Of a stretch of 7,422 nucleotides of DNA, positions 1 to 6,492 are shown piece after piece (positions within the stretch are counted from its first letter, which is position 1; each line of letters opens with the position of its first letter). This DNA comes from Acidimicrobiia bacterium (GTDB taxonomy: Bacteria > Actinomycetota > Acidimicrobiia > Spongiisociales > UBA5794), in contig JAUXCV010000074.1 in NCBI GenBank assembly GCA_030618675.1, forward strand, positions 1 to 7,422, written 5' to 3'. Under the pieces are notes generated by a model that searched no databases, had not been told where the DNA came from, and was given only the letters and a program-made list of their open reading frames with translations. Both the position numbers and the translations under genes were made by a program.

Positions 1-1
1 T

Positions 2-1390
2 GCATGGGGTCCGTCGTTCCGGTCGTTCGACGTGGGAGGCTTGCACTTCGTCATCGTCGACACCCAGGTGCTGAACTCGGGACTCGATCGTGAAACCCGA
101 CAGCGACGCTGGCTCGAAGCCGATCTCGCAGGAGCCTCCGGGCGACGCACCTTCCTGTTCACGCATTATCCGCCGTTCGTTCGTGACCGGCACGAGAACG
201 AGCACTACGACAACATCGGCGAGCCGGCACGGTCGTGGCTGCTTGACCTGCTAGAACGGCATGAGATCGAAGCGGTCTTCTCCGGACACGTTCACACCTT
301 TCTCTACAACAGGCACGAGGGGACCGACCTGTACGTCGCGCCGTCGACCGGCTTCGTGCGCCCCGACTACTCCGAAGTTGCCGCTGTGACACCGCCGGCA
401 GAGAACGGGCGGGACGATCCCCCGAAGTTGGGCATCTTCATCGTTGACGTCACCGCCGACGGTCACGCCGTGAGGCCCGTCCGATCGTGCGGGTTGGTTC
501 GGTTCGATCAGCCGCTGCCGGTGCCGGTCGAGACGGCACTCGACGCGGAGTGGGAGAGTCCGATCGGTGTGACCCTGCGCCACGGCTGGATGAGCGTCGC
601 GGACTTCCCGACCGCCGGTCTCGACGAGTTCAGACGGAAACGGATCCGCAACGACGCTGCGATCCTGGCGCTCTGGGAGGCAAGGATCCGCGACCTGCGC
701 GTCCCCCTCGAAGACCTATCGACCTCCGACGGCGCCAGGAGGATGAGAGATCTGGCGGCCCGGGGCGAGCGGTTCAGCGTCTTCTCTGCGGGTGTCCCGG
801 ATCGTCGGACTATCGACACGGTGCGGTCGCTCGCTCCCGACCTCCGGCGGTGGGAGATCATCACTTCACCCGATCGATTCGACGATGTGCTCGCTTGGGT
901 CGAGGGCGTGGAACTCGACGGGACGGTTCTCGCGATCGCTCCGATCATGCCCGTCGGCCCGGCCGATGCCGTTGTTCATCACTTCGTGGCTGCGGGGTTC
1001 AGCGTTCGTGACGATCAAGTCCTCGACCGATACCGCCGTACCGACGGTGACGGCAGATTCGATGAACTGGTGTTCCGTATCCCGTGGACGGATCCGATCG
1101 GAGACGGACCGACGCGGGCGCGAGAAATCGCCGAGGCATCCGGGAGGCAGGCCGTCGTGATCGTCGAACTCCTGCGACAGAGCGAGAGCGCGACGTTCGA
1201 CGAGGATGAGGCGATCGCCGACCGGGTCGCCGAGGCCGCACGCGCGGCGTCATCGGAACCCGACGTCGCCGTGTTCCTCGACGGCTTCATGGACCACGAC
1301 CGCGGCTACTACCCACGGCATGGACTCATCGACCGATCTTTCAATCCACGACCCGCGTTGTACCGCCTGATCGAGATCTCGTCAGCGTGA
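2..1390 (+). CDS. Metallophosphoesterase with long C-terminal extension (5'-truncated by window edge)
   Basis: This is the C-terminal 462 codons of a calcineurin-like metallophosphoesterase; the reading frame is open to the left edge, so the true start lies outside the window. A GTG at 32 would cut into a conserved strand (SFDVGGLHFVIVDTQ runs through it) and is not the start. Two family metal-binding motifs are visible: THYPPF (His codon at 164) and SGHVHTF (GHVH at 284-295). The upstream D-x-H and GNHD motifs expected in this family must lie off the window. The phosphoesterase fold seems to end near nt 530. About 280 further residues follow that I cannot assign. Their alternating strand/helix pattern and an acidic ending (FLDGFMDHDRGYYPRHGLID) resemble a TIM-barrel glycoside-hydrolase-like domain, but this is inference. 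The substrate is unknown; no membrane segment is visible in the part seen. It converges on the methyltransferase gene and overlaps it by 9 bp. Confidence 0.88.
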   Translation, partial: AWGPSFRSFDVGGLHFVIVDTQVLNSGLDRETRQRRWLEADLAGASGRRTFLFTHYPPFVRDRHENEHYDNIGEPARSWLLDLLERHEIEAVFSGHVHTFLYNRHEGTDLYVAPSTGFVRPDYSEVAAVTPPAENGRDDPPKLGIFIVDVTADGHAVRPVRSCGLVRFDQPLPVPVETALDAEWESPIGVTLRHGWMSVADFPTAGLDEFRRKRIRNDAAILALWEARIRDLRVPLEDLSTSDGARRMRDLAARGERFSVFSAGVPDRRTIDTVRSLAPDLRRWEIITSPDRFDDVLAWVEGVELDGTVLAIAPIMPVGPADAVVHHFVAAGFSVRDDQVLDRYRRTDGDGRFDELVFRIPWTDPIGDGPTRAREIAEASGRQAVVIVELLRQSESATFDEDEAIADRVAEAARAASSEPDVAVFLDGFMDHDRGYYPRHGLIDRSFNPRPALYRLIEISSA

Positions 1391-1903
1391 GGATGAGGCA
1401 CTCGGGGCCGGATCGGACCTGCGGGCGAACGGTATGAGCGCCGGCACTGCTTCTCGATAGGAGTCATAGCCCGGATACGCCTCGACGAGCCTGCGCTCCT
1501 CCCATCGCATCTTGACCAGGAGGAACACCACGAGCATGACCCACATCGCTGCGGCGATCCAACTGCGACGTCCCAGCGCGGAGCCCGCCATCAGCAGGAT
1601 CACGCCGGTGTACATCGGATGCCGGATCCAGCGGTACGGCCCCCTCGTCCTCAGTTGCGCCTTGTCCGAGGGCATCGGAGACGGTGTCACGCCCCTGCCG
1701 AAGACCAGAACAGCCCATACGACGAGAGCGATACCGATCCACGTCAGTGCGGTGGCAGCGATCACGCCGGCCGTCGGGAGCGGCCAGTCGTTCCCGACCG
1801 GTGTCAAGAGGATCCCGATGATCAGCACGGCCTGCACAGCGACGAGGCCCCACGCGATCGCGTGGTAGCGGAGGCTCCGGACCCTCGGTTCACTTTCTGT
1901 CAC
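1382..1903 (-). CDS. Isoprenylcysteine/phospholipid methyltransferase-like membrane protein
   Basis: This encodes a 173-residue integral membrane protein of the ICMT/PEMT-like superfamily, which uses S-adenosylmethionine to methylate lipid-associated or small hydrophobic substrates. Hydrophobic segments lie at about residues 12-34, 46-68, 99-109 and 114-131. The family signature is clear: GPYRWIRHPMYTG (88-100), containing the RHPxY/xG core, then the C-terminal block KMRWEERRLVEAYPGYDSYR (131-150) with the paired Glu (135-136) and the YxxYR-like end. The length is typical of bacterial members. The start is a GTG at 1903, with a GAGG Shine-Dalgarno-like stretch 8 nt upstream; no ATG, GTG or TTG occurs in frame between it and an upstream stop near 1995. 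It lies downstream of the TetR gene on the same strand, 173 bp away, so it may have its own promoter. The substrate cannot be told from the sequence; bacteria rarely prenylate proteins, so a lipid or small molecule is likelier. Confidence 0.85.
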   Translation of the reverse strand: MTESEPRVRSLRYHAIAWGLVAVQAVLIIGILLTPVGNDWPLPTAGVIAATALTWIGIALVVWAVLVFGRGVTPSPMPSDKAQLRTRGPYRWIRHPMYTGVILLMAGSALGRRSWIAAAMWVMLVVFLLVKMRWEERRLVEAYPGYDSYREAVPALIPFARRSDPAPSASSSR

Positions 1904-1964
1904 TGCTGTTGCCTCGCTGATGGGGTTTTCGATCCGCCGAGCGTAGGCACCGACCGGGATCCGC

Positions 1965-2010
1965 TCCTGCGTAGCTATCGGAAGAACCCGCCCTCCCTAT
2001 CTACGCAGGA
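1965..2010. repeat. Perfect 10-bp inverted repeat between the methyltransferase and TetR genes
   Basis: The arms TCCTGCGTAG (1965-1974) and CTACGCAGGA (2001-2010) are perfect reverse complements separated by 26 bp. No T-tract follows on either strand, so it is a poor match to a classical intrinsic terminator. It sits just past the end of the TetR gene and 62 bp upstream of the methyltransferase start, so it could be a regulator binding site for the methyltransferase, or a hairpin ending TetR transcription. The rest of the 1904-2076 spacer shows a repeated GGTTTTCG octamer (1924 and 2013 areas) and nothing else I can name. Confidence 0.55.
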
Positions 2011-2076
2011 ACGGTTTTCGTGGTGGATCGATTCCCGTCACGGCGGGGAAGGGCGTCGCCACCGGTCCGGGACCGC

Positions 2077-2661
2077 TCATCTGGAGAGGCACGGTCCGAG
2101 CGTCGTGGTGACGAGGCGGGCGACGTAGTCGTTCGTGATCTCAGCGTGATGGAGGAGTCGTCGCAGGAAGAGCGGGCCGATCAGGACATCCATGAGCACG
2201 TCGATGTCTGTGTCGGCGGCGAGTGAGGCGTCGTCGATCCCGGCTGCGAGGATGTCCCGGAGCAACCTCGGTCCGAACGCTCTCATCCGTTCGAGAGCGG
2301 CGAACACGTCTTCGTCCCATTCGGCAAGGCCGATCATTGCCGTCAGTATCTGCCCGCTGTCTCCGTTGAGAGCCGACGCGAGATTCTGGAGGAGTCCGGT
2401 TACCCGTTCAGCGAGGGACAGGCCCTCCGGAGGAGGGACAAGGTGGAGGTCGGCGCCACCGCGTAGGAGATCGAGGAGGATGTCGACCCGGTCGGGCCAA
2501 TGCCGATAGACCGTGGCCCTCGCGACGCCTGATGCCTCGGCGACCCGGAGATGCGTGACCGCGCCGGGGCCGTTCTCGCTGAGCAGCTCTCGGGCCGCAT
2601 CGAGCATCACGCGGTGCGTGCGCTGAACCTGTGGATTCGTGCCGGCTTCAGGATCGATCAT
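2077..2661 (-). CDS. TetR/AcrR-family transcriptional repressor
   Basis: This encodes a 194-residue TetR-family DNA-binding protein. The N-terminal HTH is typical: TRHRVML-type helix 1 followed by LLSENGPGAVTHLRVAEASG (27-46) and the recognition helix region VARATVYRHW (46-55). The C-terminal ligand and dimer domain (about 80-190) contains a block LADTDIDVLMDVLIGPLFLR-like (147-167) that matches the TetR_C_11/16 kind of actinobacterial regulators. I chose the ATG at 2661 because GGAGGT lies 5 nt upstream; a longer frame from 2697 would place that ribosome site and the operator inside the coding region. The gene is divergent from the MmpL transporter, with 70 bp between the start codons, and two operator-like sites lie in that gap. 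This supports a local repressor of the pump that also controls itself. The inducing ligand cannot be predicted. Confidence 0.93.
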   Translation of the reverse strand: MIDPEAGTNPQVQRTHRVMLDAARELLSENGPGAVTHLRVAEASGVARATVYRHWPDRVDILLDLLRGGADLHLVPPPEGLSLAERVTGLLQNLASALNGDSGQILTAMIGLAEWDEDVFAALERMRAFGPRLLRDILAAGIDDASLAADTDIDVLMDVLIGPLFLRRLLHHAEITNDYVARLVTTTLGPCLSR

Positions 2662-2666
2662 GCGGT

Positions 2667-2672
2667 ACCTCC
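2667..2672 (-). promoter_or_regulatory. Ribosome binding site of the TetR gene
   Basis: On the minus strand this reads GGAGGT and ends 5 nt before the ATG at 2661. It decides the start in favour of 2661 rather than the in-frame ATG at 2697, which has no comparable site. Confidence 0.75.
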
Positions 2673-2678
2673 ACGCAC

Positions 2679-2706
2679 ATGATACAGTATGTCTCATCTA
2701 AGTCAG
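2679..2706 (-). promoter_or_regulatory. Candidate promoter of the TetR gene
   Basis: On the minus strand, CTGACT (2701-2706; 4 of 6 to the TTGACA consensus) and TATCAT (2679-2684; 5 of 6 to TATAAT) are 16 bp apart. They would start transcription close to 2672, giving a very short leader ahead of the ATG at 2661. The elements are covered by the two operator-like sites, which would explain autorepression. The matches are by eye only, and actinobacterial promoters are variable. Confidence 0.4.
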
Positions 2707-2716
2707 ATTGTCTCAT
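2679..2716. promoter_or_regulatory. Two adjacent 19-bp operator-like sites (putative TetR binding)
   Basis: The first site (2679-2697) is ATGATACAGTATGTCTCAT, an imperfect palindrome with 7 of 9 complementary pairs around a central T (pattern ATGAnACAnnnTGTnTCAT). The second (2698-2716) is CTAAGTCAGATTGTCTCAT. It matches the first at 13 of 19 positions, shares the whole right half TGTCTCAT, and keeps 5 of 8 pairs of symmetry. The sites abut exactly, with a 19-bp period. They lie between a TetR-family gene and the divergent pump gene, the usual place for TetR operators. That the local repressor binds them is inferred. Confidence 0.65.
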
Positions 2717-2719
2717 TCT

Positions 2720-2724
2720 GGAGA
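2720..2724 (+). promoter_or_regulatory. Ribosome binding site of the MmpL gene
   Basis: GGAGA lies 7 nt before the ATG at 2732 and supports that start over the in-frame TTG at 2708, which falls inside the second operator-like site and has no clear Shine-Dalgarno sequence. Confidence 0.65.
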
Positions 2725-2731
2725 ACTCGTC

Positions 2732-5050
2732 ATGCTCAAACGACTCGGTCGATTCGCTGCTTCCCATCCGTGGCGGTTCATCGCTGCCTGGCTCCTGACG
2801 GTAGCCGTGCTCGTGGGTGCGGTCGTCACCATCGGCCCCGCGTTCACCGACAACATCACGGCCCCCGCCTCGGAGAGCAGCGAAGGACTGGAGATCCTCA
2901 CCACGCAGTTCCCCAGCGCAGGCGGCGACCAGGGGACCATCGTCTTCCGGGCCGAGCAGGGAGTCGCCGATCCTGAAGTGCAGGCGTCGATGTCCGAACT
3001 GTTCGAGGCGACAAAGCAGATCGACGGTGTCGTCAACGTCATCAGTCCGTACTCACCGATGGGAGGCACCCAGATCGCTTCCGACGGGGAGAGTGCCGGG
3101 AAGATCGCATACGCTCAACTCATTCTGGAGGCCGGCACGACGACGGGTGAAGGCGCCGAGATCGGTGAAGAGATCGCTTCGCTCGCACCGGAGATCGACG
3201 GCCTCGAGACGGCGCTCGGCGGCGACATGTTCCGCGAGCGCGAACCCCCGAACTCCGAGATGCTGGGCCTGGCGTTCGCGATCTTCGTTCTCATCGCGGC
3301 GTTCGGTTCCGTGGTCGCTATGGGTGTGCCTATCGCAACGGCTCTCGCAGGGGTCGGTGTCGGAGTGCTCCTCACGACGCTGCTCAGCAACTTGATCGAG
3401 ATGCCGGACTTCGCAGCGACGATCGGCATCATGATCGGACTCGGTGTCGGCATCGACTACGCCCTGTTCATCGTCACCCGCTACAAGGAGTACCTCGATC
3501 GGGGAGACTCGATCGTCGACGCAACCGGAGCCGCACTCAACACGGCCGGACGGGCGGTCCTGTTCGCCGGAGTCACCGTCGTCGTCTCGCTCCTCGGCAT
3601 GCTTCTCATGGGCATCACGTTCGTCACGGGTCTCGCCATCGCGGCGTCGACGACGGTCCTGGTCACGATGATCGCATCCGTCACGCTCGTCCCGGCTCTT
3701 CTCGGGCTTGCCGGACACCGCATCCAGGTGGCCCGCCGAAGCGGGCTGCTCGCCTCCGCACTCGTGGCGCTTGCCATGATCGGTGTGGCGCTCGACATCC
3801 CGGTCCTGAGCGTGGCGATCGTTCTCGCGATCGTTGTGGTCATCGCCGGGCGGTTCTGGGGTCCGCTCAAGAAAGAAGTCACGATCTCGTCCGACAAGCC
3901 ATTGGAAGAGACGTTCTTCTATCGGTGGAGCCGATACGTTCAGCGGAAAGCGTGGATCATCGTTGTGGTGTCCACCGTCTTCCTGGTGGTCCTCGCCATC
4001 CCGGTTCTCTCCATCCAGCTCGGCTTCGCCGATGCCAGCAACGACCCCGAAGGGACGACGACGAAGGAGGCGTCCGATCTCCTCACCGAGGGCTTCGGAC
4101 CGGGAGCGAACGGACCTCTCATCGTCATCACCGAACTCCCTGAGGGAGCGAACGTTCAGGCTCTTCAGTCCGTGGGCAACCCGTTCGAAGGGATCGACGG
4201 TATCGCTCGAGTGAACGGTCCAATGCCGAACGACCCTCAGCAACCGACCGCTGTTCTCTGGCAGGTCGTCCCCGAGACCTCACCCCAGGATGAGGCGACG
4301 AGCGATCTCGTTCATCATCTCCGTGACGACGTCATCCCTCAGATCGACGAGAAACTAGGGACCGAAATGAAGGTCACCGGTCCGGTCGCAGCGAACATCG
4401 ACTTCTCGGACTACCTGGCTCAGCGGATCTGGTACTTCTACGGAGCCGTGCTGCTCCTCTCGTTCCTGTTCCTGATGGTCGTGTTCCGTTCGGTGCTCGT
4501 TCCTGCGACCGCTGTTGTGATGAACCTGCTTGCCATCAGCGCCGCGTACGGCATCGTCGTTGCGGTCTTCCAGTGGGGATGGGGTGGTGACCTGCTCGGC
4601 ATCCAGCCTGGGCCGATCGAGCCGTTCATCCCGATGATGCTGTTCGCCATCGTCTTCGGGCTCTCGATGGACTACGGGGTGTTCCTCTTGACGCGGGTTC
4701 GGGAGGAGTACGACAGGACCGGCGACAACAGCGAAGCCGTAGCCGATGGTCTGGCCGTGACCGCCCGGGTCATCTCCGCTGCCGCCCTCATCATGGTCTT
4801 CGTCTTCGGCAGCTTCATGCTCGAGGACTTGAGGACGATCAAGATCCTCGGTCTGGGACTCGCCGTGGCAGTCGCCATCGACGCCACCGTCGTGCGGATG
4901 CTCCTCGTACCCGCCACGATGAAGCTGCTCGGCGACAAGAACTGGTGGATTCCGAACTGGCTGGATCGGATCCTTCCGAACCTGGTCGTCGAACCCGAGG
5001 ACACGAAGGCGTCGGGAGACGATCCGGAACTCGCCGGATCGACCGTCTGA
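2732..5050 (+). CDS. MmpL/YdfJ-type RND-superfamily transporter
   Basis: This encodes a 772-residue MMPL-family transporter of the RND superfamily, a proton-driven exporter of lipids, drugs or other hydrophobic compounds in the cytoplasmic membrane. It has the usual duplicated layout. The first half has TM1 (about 13-33), an extracytoplasmic domain (35-175) and five helices (176-325). The second half has TM7 (407-427), a second outer domain (428-565) and five helices (567-727). Each half carries the family's charged signature in its fourth helix: GIDYALFIVTRYKEY (Asp242-Tyr243) and SMDYGVFLLTRVREEY (Asp647-Tyr648), the probable proton-relay residues. Between the halves, residues 338-374 form two extra hydrophobic stretches that are not part of the simple 12-helix scheme. 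The tail after 740 is short and acidic. The ATG start at 2732 has a ribosome site; a TTG start at 2708 would add eight residues. The divergent TetR gene and tandem operators suggest ligand-controlled expression. The substrate is unknown. Confidence 0.94.
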   Translation: MLKRLGRFAASHPWRFIAAWLLTVAVLVGAVVTIGPAFTDNITAPASESSEGLEILTTQFPSAGGDQGTIVFRAEQGVADPEVQASMSELFEATKQIDGVVNVISPYSPMGGTQIASDGESAGKIAYAQLILEAGTTTGEGAEIGEEIASLAPEIDGLETALGGDMFREREPPNSEMLGLAFAIFVLIAAFGSVVAMGVPIATALAGVGVGVLLTTLLSNLIEMPDFAATIGIMIGLGVGIDYALFIVTRYKEYLDRGDSIVDATGAALNTAGRAVLFAGVTVVVSLLGMLLMGITFVTGLAIAASTTVLVTMIASVTLVPALLGLAGHRIQVARRSGLLASALVALAMIGVALDIPVLSVAIVLAIVVVIAGRFWGPLKKEVTISSDKPLEETFFYRWSRYVQRKAWIIVVVSTVFLVVLAIPVLSIQLGFADASNDPEGTTTKEASDLLTEGFGPGANGPLIVITELPEGANVQALQSVGNPFEGIDGIARVNGPMPNDPQQPTAVLWQVVPETSPQDEATSDLVHHLRDDVIPQIDEKLGTEMKVTGPVAANIDFSDYLAQRIWYFYGAVLLLSFLFLMVVFRSVLVPATAVVMNLLAISAAYGIVVAVFQWGWGGDLLGIQPGPIEPFIPMMLFAIVFGLSMDYGVFLLTRVREEYDRTGDNSEAVADGLAVTARVISAAALIMVFVFGSFMLEDLRTIKILGLGLAVAVAIDATVVRMLLVPATMKLLGDKNWWIPNWLDRILPNLVVEPEDTKASGDDPELAGSTV

Positions 5051-5070
5051 CGCGATCGTTCATCGAATCA

Positions 5071-5104
5071 ACGGGTGTCGCCCCCTCCCCAGGGCGGCAC
5101 CCGT
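5071..5104 (+). terminator. GC-rich hairpin, probable terminator of the MmpL gene
   Basis: The arms 5071-5083 (ACGGGTGTCGCCC) and 5092-5104 (GGGCGGCACCCGT) form a 13-bp stem with one T-G wobble and an 8-nt loop. It begins 20 nt after the pump's stop codon. No U-tract follows, as is common for proposed terminators in high-GC actinobacteria, so termination is inferred from stem strength and place. Confidence 0.65.
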
Positions 5105-5179
5105 GCCGCGCCCGTCTCGCGATCACGGATGTGCGAGTAGGGAAAAGGGTCGGTCCGGTCATCATCCGGGCCGGGACAG

Positions 5180-5220
5180 AGTGGCGCAATCACCCCAGCG
5201 GTCGTTAGTGTTGCGCCGCT
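5180..5220 (+). promoter_or_regulatory. Dyad/stem-loop upstream of the MFS-CDF operon
   Basis: The outer arms AGTGGCGCAA (5180-5189) and TTGCGCCGCT (5211-5220) pair at all ten positions with one T-G wobble. After a bulged T at 5190, CAC (5191-5193) pairs with GTG (5208-5210), leaving a 14-nt loop. It ends 27 bp before the ATG at 5248. It could be an operator for an unlinked regulator, such as a metal sensor, or an RNA leader structure. I cannot match it to a known riboswitch. The rest of 5105-5247 shows only weak short dyads and no clear promoter. Confidence 0.45.
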
Positions 5221-5247
5221 TCCAGGCCTCTGAGATCGGCGGGTGCG

Positions 5248-6492
5248 ATGAGCATGCAATCGGTGAGCGAACGCGGTGTCGTCGCGTCGGTGCTGCCACT
5301 GTTCATCGGCCTGGCCCTGCTGATGCTTGGCAACGGTCTGCTCGGGTCGCTTCTCGGTGTTCGAGCCGACATCGAAGGCTTCCCGACCGTCGTGATCGGC
5401 GTCGTGATGTCCATGTACTACGTCGGCTTCCTCGTCGGGTCGCTGACGATCCCTCGTCGGTTGGTGACGGTCGGGCACATCAGGGTGTTCGCCGGTCTCG
5501 CGGCGCTCGCAGCCGCCACGGCGCTGTCCTACTCGCTCCTGGCTGCTCCGCTGGTCTGGGGCGTACTGCGATTCGTATTCGGACTGAGCATGTCCGGTCT
5601 GTACGTCACGGTGGAGAGTTGGTTGAACGATCGGGCATCCAACGAAACGCGAGGGCGGTTGCTCTCCGTCTACATGCTGGTCGTTACGTTCGGGCTGGGG
5701 TTCGGACAACTGTTGCTGGTTATCGACGATCCTCTGAACGCCACGTTGTTCATCGTCGTCGGGATCCTGGTCTCGCTCGCCGTGGTCCCGGTGGCGTTGA
5801 TACGCCTCCCGGTGCCGAGCGAGACGATCCCCGTCAAGTTCTCGGTGGCGGCGCTTCTGCGCGCAGCACCGCTGGGCGTTCTGGCCGTAGCGATCTCCGG
5901 GGCTGCTGGCGGTGCGATCATCGCTCTCGGCGCGGTCTACGCCACGAAGACCGGAATGGAGCCGGGTCTCGTCGGTGTGTTCATGGCTGCCTCGCTCGTC
6001 GGCGCGGCCGCAACGCAGTACCCGCTCGGGTATCTCTCTGATCGCTTCCCACGAAGGCGGGTCATCCTGGCCGCGGCCACAGCAGCGGTCGTGTTCGCCA
6101 CCATTGCAGCCGTCGTCGACCCGACCGGTCCGTGGCTCTTCGTGCTGATCGCCGCATACGGAAGCCTCGCGTTTCCCATGTACTCGCTGGCGGTGTCGAT
6201 GATCAACGACGTGATGCCGGCACATCAGCTCGTTGCTGCCGCGGCCGGGATCGTGTTCGTCTACGGAGTCGGTTCCGTGGTGGGCCCCATCGCGGTCTCT
6301 GTTCTGATGGAGGCAATCGGTCCCGTCGGGTACTTCTGGGGCCTCGCCGCTTTCTTCCTGCCACTCGTCGTGTACGCGCTCGCCAGGATCATCTTCACCG
6401 CGCGACCGAAGCAGCGGCGCTTCATCAGCCTGCCGTACCGTTCGTCGACTGCCGCTGCGCTACTCGCCGAACCGTCTGAAGGGGAATCATGA
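5248..6492 (+). CDS. MFS transporter, YcaD-like
   Basis: This encodes a 414-residue major facilitator superfamily protein with about 12 hydrophobic segments spread over residues 12-383. The segment LSMSGLYVTVESWLNDRA (113-130), with RGRLLSVYMLVVTFGLGFGQ (135-154) after it, is typical of YcaD-like MFS proteins, where a Glu in the fourth helix region (Glu123 here) is followed by an N/S-RGRLL loop. The second-half motif A is present as GYLSDRFPRRR (261-271); the first-half equivalent is degenerate (IPRRLVTVGHIR, 68-79). The C-terminal 30 residues are polar and probably cytoplasmic. The ATG at 5248 is the earliest start after an in-frame stop at 5206; it has only a weak GGCGGG site, and the ATG at 5254 is a possible alternative. 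The substrate is unknown, since YcaD homologues are mostly uncharacterised. The stop overlaps the start of the cation diffusion facilitator gene, so the two are probably made together. Confidence 0.9.
   Translation: MSMQSVSERGVVASVLPLFIGLALLMLGNGLLGSLLGVRADIEGFPTVVIGVVMSMYYVGFLVGSLTIPRRLVTVGHIRVFAGLAALAAATALSYSLLAAPLVWGVLRFVFGLSMSGLYVTVESWLNDRASNETRGRLLSVYMLVVTFGLGFGQLLLVIDDPLNATLFIVVGILVSLAVVPVALIRLPVPSETIPVKFSVAALLRAAPLGVLAVAISGAAGGAIIALGAVYATKTGMEPGLVGVFMAASLVGAAATQYPLGYLSDRFPRRRVILAAATAAVVFATIAAVVDPTGPWLFVLIAAYGSLAFPMYSLAVSMINDVMPAHQLVAAAAGIVFVYGVGSVVGPIAVSVLMEAIGPVGYFWGLAAFFLPLVVYALARIIFTARPKQRRFISLPYRSSTAAALLAEPSEGES
6479..6484 (+). promoter_or_regulatory. Ribosome binding site of the CDF gene, inside the MFS gene
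   Basis: AAGGGG lies 4 nt before the ATG at 6489, within the last codons of the MFS gene. With the ATGA stop/start overlap it supports coupled translation and fixes the CDF start. Confidence 0.6.

Noticed and set aside
1619..2128. Plus-strand frame of 169 codons across the methyltransferase/TetR spacer
   Set aside because: It is antisense to two supported genes, Arg/Pro-rich, and has no ribosome site or domain.
2662..2697. Longer TetR start at 2697 adding 12 residues
   Set aside because: The perfect GGAGGT site 5 nt before 2661 would fall inside the coding region, and the extra residues would cover an operator half.
2708..2731. TTG start at 2708 for the MmpL gene, adding eight residues
   Set aside because: It lies inside the second operator-like site and lacks a Shine-Dalgarno sequence, whereas the ATG at 2732 has GGAGA 7 nt upstream.
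3053..4243. Long minus-strand open frame of 396 codons opposite the MmpL gene
   Set aside because: It is a mirror of the high-GC pump gene: the product is rich in Arg, Asp and His with no domain, and the plus-strand frame has clear family motifs.
5140..5247. Possible metal-sensing (NiCo) or TPP riboswitch upstream of the MFS-CDF operon, suggested by GGGACAG at 5173-5179 and CTGAGA at 5230-5235
   Set aside because: Only single short motifs match; the repeated GGACAG-type helices of the NiCo class and the order of the TPP elements are absent.
5068..6225. Minus-strand open frame of 385 codons opposite the MFS gene
   Set aside because: Low-complexity Arg/Asp/Gln/His-rich translation with no recognisable fold; it is antisense to a well-supported MFS gene and covers the terminator and dyad.
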